DNA of 64,000 bases from Symbiodinium natans (taxonomy: Eukaryota; Sar; Dinophyceae; Suessiales; Symbiodiniaceae). The notes under the pieces are model-generated. The model had not been told where the DNA came from, searched no databases, and saw only the letters and a list, made by a program, of their open reading frames with translations. The position numbers were made by a program, and so were the translations under genes. The stretch spans positions 101,001-165,000 of the forward strand of contig CAJNDS010000127.1 in assembly GCA_905221605.1 (NCBI GenBank). Direction: 5' to 3'. Shown here in pieces: positions 56,201-64,000 of this stretch (positions are counted from its first letter, which is position 1; every line of letters begins with the position of its first letter).

Positions 56201-59200
56201 AATAGAAATTACGAGATTTACGTAGAATTTAGTAGACCTGCGTACCCAGTCCTAGATTTCTAAATTAAAATTACTCTTTCTAAGGCGGCAGGGTTGACAT
56301 CGCCAATCGGGATTGCAACCCTCTGCGGGTTTCGGCATGGTCGCGGTGCTAAAACCGTCGTTTTTTTACGTTTCTTGATTTGCGCGGACAACCCTCTGCG
56401 GGTTTCGGCGTGGTCGCGGTGCTAAAACCGTCGTTTTTTTACGTTTCTTGATTTGCGCGGACAACCCTCTGCGGGTTTCGGCGTGGTCGCGGTGCTAAAA
56501 CCGTCGTTTTTTTACGTTTCTTTAGGTCCGCGGACAACCCTCTGCGGGTAATCGCCGGGTCGCGGTGCTAAAACCGTCGTTTTTGGTACTTTTTTCCGTG
56601 GCCGCAGACAACCCTCTGCAGGTTTCGGCGTTGGCGCGGTGCCAAAACCGTCCTGTTTTTGCGTTTTGTGACATACAAACGTAACCCCTCTGCGGGTTTC
56701 GGCGTTGGCGCGGTGCCAAAACCGTCGTGTTTTTGCGTTTCTTGACATGCAAACGTAACCCCTCTGTGGGTTTTCGCGTGCTCGCGGTGCGAAAACCGTA
56801 GTGTTTTTGCGTTTTTTTGTCGACTTATGTAGTACAGACGTGTAGTACGCCGGGGACTTCCGTGGCTGGAAAATCGACTTTTGTAGTACAAACGTAGTAC
56901 GCCGCGGACACGCGGAGCTTCCGTGGCTGGAAAGTCGACTTTTTGTAGTACAAACGTAGTACGCCGCGGACACGCTCAGCTTCCGTGGCTGGAAAGTCGA
57001 CTTTTGTAGCACAGACGTATAGTACGCCGGGGACACCCGGAGCTTACGCCGCGGACACGCGGAGCTTCCGTGGCTGGAAAGTCGACTTTTTGTAGTACAA
57101 ACGCGGAGCTTCCGTGGCTGGAAAGTCGACTTTATGTAGTACAGACGTGTAGTACGCCGGGGACACCCGGAGCTTCCATGGCTGGAAAGTCGACTTTTGT
57201 AGTACAAACGTAGTACGCCGCGGACACGCGGAGCTTCCGTGGCTGGAAAGTCGACTTTTTCTAGCACAGACGTAATACGCCGCGGACGCCCTGGGCGTCT
57301 GAAAACACCGCATCGCAAATACCACGGTCCCCGAATTCGCTGTTTCCAAAACCATCGCAAATACCATGGTCCCCGAATTCGCTGGTTCCAAACGCATGGC
57401 AAATACCATGGTCCCCGAATTCGCTGCTTCCAAAAGCATCGCAAATACCATGGTCCCCGAATTCGCTGTTTCCAAAACCATCGCAAGGAGCTTCCATGGC
57501 TGGTTCCAAAAGCATCGCAAATACCATGGTCCCCGAATTCGCTGGTTCCAAAAGCATCGCAAATACCATGGTCCCCGAATTCGCTGTTTCCAAAACCATC
57601 GCAAGGAGCTTCCGTGGTTGGTTCCAAAACCATCGCAAATACCATGGTCCCCGAATTCGCTGTTTCCAAAACCATCGCAAGGAGCTTCCGTGGCTGGTTC
57701 CAAAACCATCGCAAATACCATGGTCCCCGAATTCGCTGTTTCCAAAAGCATCGCAAATACCATGGTCCCCGAATTCGCTGTTTCCAAAACCATCGCAAGG
57801 AGCTTCCGTGGTTGGTTCCAAAACCATCGCAAATACCATGGTCCCCGAATTCGCTGTTTCCAAAACCATCGCAAGGAGCTTCCGTGGCTGGTTCCAAAAC
57901 CATCTCAAAATACCATGGTCCCCGAATTCGCTGGTTCCAAAAGCATCGCAAATACCATGGTCCCCGAATTCGCTGTTTCCAAAACCATCGCAAGGAGCTT
58001 CCGTGGCTGGTTCCAAAACCATCGCAAAATACCATGGTCCCCGAATTCGCTGGTTCCAAAAGCATCGCAAATACCATGGTCCCCGAACTCGCTGCTTCCA
58101 AAAGCATCGCAAATGCCATGGTCCCCGAATTCGCTGTTTCCAAAAGCATCGCAAATACCATGGTCCCCGAATTCGCTGTTTCCAAAACCATGGCAAATAC
58201 CATGGTCCCCGAATTCGCTGGTTCCAAAACCATCGCAAATACCATGGTTAATAATGAGTTCGCAAAATCACATGGTGCTCCAATGCCGGGCGTGCGAAAA
58301 CATCGCAAATTTCATGGTTGTTTAATTCCCGGCGTGCGAAACTCACTTCGGTCAGATTTCACTGTGCTTCTCTGCTCTTTGAAGCTCCAAGGTCTTCTTG
58401 CCAACCTCGCTCTTCTGTCCTTTTTTCTTTGAAAGGCGCTCTGGAGTGTGAGCTTGGACTTCAGAGCGACTGCCGATGATGCTCATGGCTGACGGCTCTC
58501 GCGTTAGATGTTTTTGTCTTTTTGTTCATAGCATCGCGTTGACAGGACGTGCGCAGCCGAGTCGGGTGCATGCAAGTGAAGTTCATACAGTTCAAGTCCG
58601 TTTACTTCAGATCTATTGAATGCCAATGAAGTGTATAGAGTTGACCACAAGTGCATGGCATTCAACTCAACACACTTGAATGCCATGCAGTTCGAGTGCA
58701 TACACGTCCAGTATACAAGTGCAGTATACAAGTGAGTATGCAACCATATAAGTGCATACACTTAAGTGCATACACTTGTCCAAGTGCATACAGTTCGAGC
58801 GGACAGAGTCAAGTGCATAGACTCAACGCACCGCAAATCGATGCTTTCGGGCCAATCGTCTTCTAGTTTGTTTTTATAATCGCTCAGTTTCTTGCAGGTG
58901 GAGCACATGAAGCGCTGGGCCAATCGCATGGGCAGGTCTTTGTCAATGTTCGAGGCACGGAGAGTCAGGTTTCAACTTACGAATCGCAACGTCCCCTGCA
59001 ACCTCTCCTGCCATCGTCTGTCTTTGTGCGAGGACTGCGTGCGAGTTGAAAAGGCATCTGATCTTCCAGCCAATACCTGAGCTTGCGCGCAAGCGGGAAG
59101 GCTCCTGCCAGGACATCTTGACATCTGGGGCCGGTTGGCTGGCAGTGTATTCTGTAGGAAGTGTCCTCACATGTCCTCATTGCTGCCAGTGCCACTTTTG

Positions 59201-60000
59201 TAAGTGCTGATGTTGCCGGCCTCAGGTGTTTTACCAGCAGATGCAGCGTGCAGTTGATAAGTTCATCCAGAACATCGCTCAGCTCATTTCTTCTGGCAAG
59301 GCGATTTCCTTTGGTTTGTGATGCGACAGCGGCCCATTGTGTTCCAGCTTCCTGTTGCTAAAGCCCCTGTGGGTCATCAGGTGCAGAGGAAGAACATGTC
59401 TCAAGTCGCCAGCAAAGAGTATCACGAGGACTGGTGTTTTGGCGACTTCTGCTGCGGTTACAAATTCAAAGGGATGCTCGTCACAGGCGCGCCGGCTCCT
59501 GGCGGACAAGGACTTTTTGAAAGTTTGCGCCCAAGTTGATCCAAGTGGTTCCGACACGTGTCACTTCGACAAAGCCACCTCGACGAAAATTGGACCGAAG
59601 ATGAGCAAAGCTACTTACACCAAAGCCACACTCCAGACATGTTCGGTGCTGGTATGCAGGTCAATTGCCGTGTGCCGGCTTCTCTGGATGCTGGCCGACC
59701 ACCATCTCGCCAGGACTGTACACTCACCGAAAATGCGCGTGCCCATCCCTCGCCCGTCACGTGGCCTTGAAGGCATCCATTCACTGCGTAAATGTTGCAG
59801 GGCCCCAGTGCTGCTCCGGAAGAAGATGCAGACGATGTTCAGAAGCAGGATAGAGAGAGGCTGGAAGAAAAAGGATGATGAATTCATCTGCCGAGTGCGA
59901 GCAATCTGAATGCTGCCAGGTGCAAGAAAGAGTCGGCGGACCGCGTGTCAGACGCCACACGAAAAGCTGAAATGCAAAAGAAGAAAGGCGGAGTCAAATG
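53255..60000 (+). CDS. outer dynein arm docking-complex-like coiled-coil protein (CCDC63/114/151 type), many exons
   Basis: Docking-complex coiled coils anchor outer dynein arms to ciliary doublets. Exons include VRRILADVRAQYDQVHLEAE (about 53268), AEISKLREQIRVADRSHGSA (about 53410), EAKTSKKVYNHMCERSA (about 53722), KEQSLLKEKLLLMEAEERFF (about 53845), DLDILEQDVEHERV (about 54163) and VRDEALAKMNSCLQALA (about 54275). The most diagnostic part is KVERSQNTEDGFQKIRE (about 54770), VTGLADVMDIVHK (about 55068), LNRDVEHEQLKSSVKEAEAR (about 55181) and QMRKVRLDNLREQFERFKRD (about 55276), the conserved central block of this family as I recall it. C-terminal exons are LYSKVEEHEAKLNLFQK (about 55538), EHEQSREKLQQSTLQAV (about 55670), VEHMKRWANRMGRSLSMFE (58898 on), YQQMQRAVDKFIQNIAQLIS (about 59232) and ESADRVSDATRKAEMQKKKG then GVK with TGA near 60000. 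The 3.2-kb intron from about 55729 to 58897 holds the tandem-repeat block. Confidence 0.65.
55600..55626. repeat. (AG)n microsatellite
   Basis: GAGAGA run in a short intron of the docking-complex-like gene. Confidence 0.9.
55856..56195. repeat. array A: 14-bp tandem repeat
   Basis: About 24 copies of the unit GCATAGAGTGAAGT, with single-base variants (GAGTCAAGT, GAGTGAATT). Three units make 42 bp, so frames stay open as 14-residue repeats on the minus strand; these ORFs are artefacts. The array lies in the large intron of the docking-complex-like gene. Confidence 0.95.
56317..56830. repeat. array B: about 73-bp tandem repeat, seven copies
   Basis: AACCCTCTGCGGG begins successive units at 56317, 56390, 56463, 56536, 56610, 56683 and 56757, giving spacings of 73 or 74. 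The first three units are almost identical; later ones diverge, so the left end looks youngest. Confidence 0.95.
56831..57290. repeat. array C: about 61-bp tandem repeat
   Basis: Units contain GAGCTTCCGTGGCTGGAAAG followed by TCGACTTTTTGTAGTACAAA and ACGTAGTACGCCGCGGACAC. CGTGGCTGG starts at 56861, 56922 and 56984, giving spacings of 61 and 62; later units carry insertions and deletions (for example 57069). Confidence 0.92.
57291..58345. repeat. array D: 42-bp tandem repeat with interspersed 33-bp module
   Basis: About 18 copies of a 42-bp unit, ATACCATGGTCCCCGAATTC plus GCTGTTTCCAAAACCATCGC AA-type sequence, at 42-bp spacing (57361, 57403, 57445 and on). Six copies of a module AAGGAGCTTCCGTGGCTGG are interspersed (57485 to 57985). 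Unit lengths divisible by three keep several frames open on both strands, creating ORFs of 250 to 598 codons. The right end (58250-58345) has diverged units. Confidence 0.95.
58580..58830. repeat. array A': diverged 14-bp repeat related to array A
   Basis: Words such as AAGTGCATACAGTT, AAGTGCATACACTT, CAAGTGCATAGACTC and GAATGCCATGCAGTTCGAG recur. They share GTGCATA and AGT spacing with array A, so this right-flank tract looks like an older, decayed relative. Confidence 0.6.
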
Positions 60001-62030
60001 AACACGTCAGTGCAAGCTGCAGATTTCCGGATCGAACTTTACCACGTTACCGTCCAGACTTCGCCGGACTTCCAATCTTCTGTTCCTCGTAAGAGGCAAG
60101 TTTCACCATGGCTACACGGTTGCTGAAGCAGGCGATTGAGCGTGGCCCAAAAAAGTGCTCTTGAGATGCTGCGCGACTGACAAGCTGTTCGGATGCCCGC
60201 AGGTACTCCTGGCTCTTCTTTTTGGTCTTCTGGCTGGAGAAGCACCCATAAGAGCACAGCAGTCGGTTCGAACGAAAGGCTACCACCGGGCCTATGGCGA
60301 GACATCGCCACGATGCTCCCTTCAACTGCCTGGCCGATCCAGCAGTTTCAGAATGGCCCTGTCTCCTTCACGGCGACGTTCTGACGAGAGTCTCTTCTGC
60401 ACGGTGCAGGCAAAGCATTGTGGAGTTCTGCACTGCGACCAGGAGACCTTCCCCAGCGCCGCGTAAGGCATCCCGTTCTGCAGGGTTTTGGACTTCAGCT
60501 TCTGAGCCACTCCAGCATACTGGCGATATCTTCGCCGCATAAACAGTAGGAAGCGATGCCTGCCAGCAGAGTAGGCCGAAAGACTCACTGGACATTCTCG
60601 AAGTGCGCCCTGTGAAATTGGACTCAGCTTGCAAGGCTTGCAGTGCAACACCTTGTAACAGAGTATCGGAGAGTATCGGCTTTGTTTTGAGTTTGTCTTG
60701 AACCAGAAGCTGGCCAGCTGAAGGGCCGGCCATGGAAATGGAGGTAGAACTTGACAAAGAACAGCCAGAGCTAAAGCCCACAGAGGCCGGAAAGGAGAGA
60801 TTGCAGACAAATTCTGAACCATAGGCAAGGAGGCAACTCTGTGGAAATTTAGTCGAAGTCCGAAACTCGCCCTGAGAAATTCACGCAAACACAAAGCACA
60901 TAATATGAACAAAGGCACAAAAATGCATAAGCCAAACAAATGACGCAAGTGATCGGCATTCGCCCAGTGTACTTGGCAATTCGACCTGTCAGCTTTGCAA
61001 GCTCAAATGCCAACATGATGTGCCGTTTCACAAGTTACACCTGTTCTCTACTCTTGTAGTTCTTGCGGCGCCGCTCGGACTACAGAATGTATGGTGGCGA
61101 GCGAATGTGTTCTGAGATTATGTTTAAGTGCTGCTTTTGGGAAAGAAGTCCTAAGTTGTGAGTCCATCCAAGGTTTGAACAGCGCAGATCCCAAACATGG
61201 AAGTACAGTCACGGCCACCTCCTCCGACTTCGCCACCACCCCCACCAGAGGCACAAAAGTTGGTGCACATTGGCATCGCATGATTCACTAATGTATTCAC
61301 AAATGCACAGAAGCCCTGGGGGTATTTGGCCGCCAAGAGGCATATAAGCCTCGGGAAGCTGCCTTCTATGGGCGGTTGAAGGAGGCTCCCGGGAATCTCT
61401 TTGCTTGTCGCTCTTTTTTCGTAGCATGTAGATGCATGTAAACGCATGTAGTTCTCTAGCTGGTGCGAGCTGAATATCTGGATGCAATCCGTTTGTAGGC
61501 AACGATGGACCTGGGAGCGGCACACATCGACTCCCTGCGTTGCTTGGCATCCCTTTCTGTGACACTATGTGACCTTGTGTGGACACCTGGCGTGGTGCGA
61601 GAATGTCTTGGAAACTGAGCAAGGTGCCATCTTCACTTCACGGGTCGTACAAACTCGGGCCCGCCTTCACGGCTTCACAGCAAACACGTGGCGGTCTTAG
61701 ACTCGACAACTTGCATACCTTGCTATACCTTGGTGCATTCCGTCACATGGGGTGCTCTGGCGAGCTGCTTGCTCCGCTGCACTGTAGGCACGGAGTGCAG
61801 GATCCAAAGCTGTCTGGCCTTCGAGCACGCGCCGCAGCATGGGGAGAAGTGTGTACATGTCGGAGAGAACGTGCTGCAAAATGTGCTTTTAACTGGCATT
61901 TTGGGAGGGCAACGTCCTCGCCCTTGGGCTCGGACTTTTAGAGAGGACCGAGGCAGGAGAGGAATTCGAGCAGTCGAAGCATTAAGTGGGATGTTAAGCT
62001 CATTTTGCATCTCTCTCTCTCTCTATCCTA
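60001..62030 (+). other. spacer or introns with weak exon candidates
   Basis: Candidate exons are MATRLLKQAIERGPKK (60108-60155), which could start the next gene, and MEMEVELDKEQPELKPTEAG then KERLQTNSEP with TAG (60733-60825). Minus-strand ORFs here (for example 60322-60948) overlap these and show no family signal. A CT run lies at about 62011-62026. Confidence 0.35.
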
Positions 62031-64000
62031 TGAAAAGGCCGTCTTGGACTTGCTGCTGCAGCTGGCAGATACGGAGGGCCAAGAGCACCAGGCAGAAGAA
62101 TGGCCCATTTTCGCCGAGTTTCGGTGTGAGCCTGTGGCAAAAGCCTTTGGCAAGCTCAGGTGGCCGCCATTAAGGAGGACATGGAGGAGGAGTGCAAGAC
62201 TCCGAGAGTAGCAGACTTCTATCGTTTGCCATGTGGATGTCATTGACAGCACCTCAACGGCATCGGATGCCCAGGTGAACTTCAGGACCGCCGTCTGGGC
62301 GGCTTCTTGCAGGTGCCTCGCGTTCTGTCCACGCAGGCGGTGGTCTCAGACACATTTATGGGGCATTACGGCATTACTTTACAGTCACCGACAATGTCGC
62401 TTCATTAGATGCAGTGGGCTACAGAAATTTAATCTTTTAACTTAGATACTTAGATTCAGCCAGATCCAGAGCCGTGGGTAACAAGGTGTTTCAATCGTTT
62501 GCCGTGCCATTGACAAGATCTCGCACGGTGAAAGTGACGATCATTGGCGTGCAGGCCCGGCAGGGCAGAAGCTGTAGGAGTTTGTGAGCATGGCATATGG
62601 CGGGGCATTTCTCCCTGAAGTGCCTAAAACGCCTAAGGATACTTGCGTCTCCATTCTGCAGCTGCTTCGGGTGCAAGAGCTGTGGCAGACTCTTCGTGGT
62701 CTTCACAGTTGGGCTCAGGACACATGGACGGTAGAGATCGCTTTTGCGACATCTGCAGGGCGTCACTTGTGGCGTCTGGATTCGGGTCGCAGCTTTCCGA
62801 GAGGTTTCACGAGTTAGACGCCCCGAACCGGTAGTGGGAGTGGGAGGGCTTATACCGCAAACGGAGAAGCTTTGAGGTGGAATCTCCAAGGTTGGTTTTG
62901 ATTAGCCCGCGAAAGCCCGAAAAGGATAAAACCCGAGAACATGACCTGAGGCGGTTTTTGCTGAAGCAAATTATAATTCAAAAAATGCCGTGTCGCAAGC
63001 AAGCGCCAGCAAATGCCGGGATGTCACATCGCTCATGGTCCATATTGTTACGTTAGAATCTCCAAACGGGACCATGGTTCGGAGAACCTCCTTTTTGTTT
63101 GAGTTCTGATGAAGACAGGAGAAGCAGAAGGAGCTGACAGATAAAGATCCTGCAGAAAAACCGGCCGTAGCAGTTCGCGCTGCCAAGTTTGCGTGCAAAG
63201 CTCAGGAGGCAGTTTCTGTTTTACGCTCACAAGCGATCATTAGTGCGCAGTTGAGGCGGCGTGGGTGCGAGAAGCTGCTGGGTGATAGGTTAGGACGGCT
63301 CCTTGACAGCGCCGGCCCCACTTTCTTGAAGCTTTTTTTATCCTTGCTAGCAGCACCTACTAGACAAGCTGAGCAAGCTTCTCAGGTCATGTTTTTGTGC
63401 ACATCTTGGGGCGAAATGCACCCGACGCTGCTGAGGACATCGGCTAGGCTTCATGTCACTCGCCTTTGTGGATTCCATGGGCTGATCTCTGCGAGGAGGT
63501 CCGAAACAACCTCGAGAAAGCTGCGCAGATGACCGGACAGGCCGAAGTGCGAAAATCCAAGTGCAGCAAAGCTTACGATGGCGGCATAATGCATCAAGTT
63601 TACTGCCTTTACGTGCGTCAATTGTGTTTCTACCCATTCCACCCACTAAATATGCTTTGTTACCTTAAGATCTTCTTTCGTTTCATCTGGTGGGTTCTCT
63701 CAATTATTCGGGTACCCTGAATATTCGGGACCGCCTTATCATAGTAACCACAAAAGGGACCATATTTTCGAGAAGTGACCATCTGTCCTCTCACCTGTTC
63801 ATACCTTGCAATTTGCAAGGTTGTCTCCAGTTTTAGTCAAGATACTTTGTCTCAACCCATTTTTTAATGACGACAGTTACAAGGACTAGTCTACCGGCAG
63901 AAGTGCCCGCAAGTTGGTTGAGCGGAACACACAGGCTCCAGGCCTGCTCGTCGAGGAGATCTTCCAAGAAGTTTCTCCCGGCGAACATGACATAGTGCAG
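62031..64000 (+). CDS. unidentified multi-exon gene, truncated at the right edge
   Basis: I do not recognise this protein. Coding-like exons on + are AVLDLLLQLADTEGQEHQAE then EWPIFAEFR (62037-62130), VAAIKEDMEEECKTPRVADF then YRLP (about 62162-62235), VCRAIDKISHGESDDHWRA (about 62494), MAYGGAFLPEVPKTPKDTCV (about 62590), GRDRFCDICRASLVASG (62729-62780, one CxxC), KQKELTDKDPAEKPAVAVRA then AKFACKAQEAVSVLRSQAII (about 63122-63245), EEVRNNLEKAAQMTGQAEVR (about 63495) and a last partial exon ARKLVERNTQAPGLLVEEIF then QEVSPGEHDIVQ reaching base 64000. Helical, charged segments predominate. The gene continues beyond the window. MATRLLKQAIERGPKK at 60108 is a possible first exon. Confidence 0.5.

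Noticed and set aside
55856-58260. CRISPR-like array
   Set aside because: Units are directly adjacent with no unique spacers, lengths do not fit repeat-spacer structure, and the host is a eukaryote.
56512-58308. 598-codon minus-strand ORF and overlapping plus-strand ORFs (57239-58432, 57366-58325) as genes
   Set aside because: They are products of tandem repeats whose unit length is divisible by three; several frames on both strands are open at once and no family is matched.
60322-60948. 208-codon minus-strand ORF
   Set aside because: No domain was recognised, it is not consistent with the all-plus gene order, and it overlaps a plausible acidic + strand frame at 60733-60825.
62727-62830. 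LUC7-type zinc-finger splicing factor
   Set aside because: One CxxC (FCDICRASL) is present, but the rest of the LUC7 pattern, including the second finger and Asp/Glu-Lys helix, is not visible.

Overview
The window reads as nuclear DNA of a dinoflagellate, most like a Symbiodinium-type alga. Every gene recognised lies on the + strand. Coding sequence is cut into short exons by many introns, several only 48 to 135 nt long. At positions fixed by protein homology, many introns start with GC or GA rather than GT, and the same few bases recur at both splice sites. Single long reading frames are therefore rare: most uninterrupted ORFs are shadows or repeat artefacts, and the genes were assembled here exon by exon from protein motifs. 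Exon ends not stated as exact are good to roughly 10-30 nt.

Layout: a derlin of the ER-associated degradation machinery (327-2641); the copper chaperone COX17 (2990-3643); a glutamine-dependent carbamoyl-phosphate synthase of the fused GATase-CPSase type (about 4640-16310); a DEAD-box helicase of the DDX10/Dbp4 family (about 17259-26026); unidentified exons (26150-28260); a protein with S1 RNA-binding domains and an acidic tail (about 28500-30651); the 18S rRNA-processing factor ESF1 (31205-34656); a DM10-domain ciliary doublet protein of the EFHC1/Rib72 family (about 34892-40110) followed by a Ser/His-rich frame ending at 41655; unidentified exons to 44877; coiled-coil exons (46650-50060); an outer-dynein-arm docking-complex-like coiled-coil protein (about 53255-60000); and further unidentified exons running off the right edge.

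Two functional pairings stand out. DDX10 and ESF1, both factors of small-subunit rRNA processing, are separated by only one or two genes. EFHC/Rib72 and the docking-complex protein, both parts of ciliary doublet microtubules, lie in the next segment. Derlin, COX17 and CPS II look like unrelated housekeeping genes.

The non-coding part is rich in structure: G and C homopolymers of 14 to 26 nt, dinucleotide microsatellites, degenerate telomere-like tracts, a purine-rich stretch, an AT-richer island inside a DDX10 intron, and a 2.9-kb nested block of at least four tandem-repeat families inside an intron of the docking-complex gene. I see no rRNA, tRNA, CRISPR array or intact mobile element. Bacterial-type promoters and terminators do not apply, and I could not recognise dinoflagellate ones.
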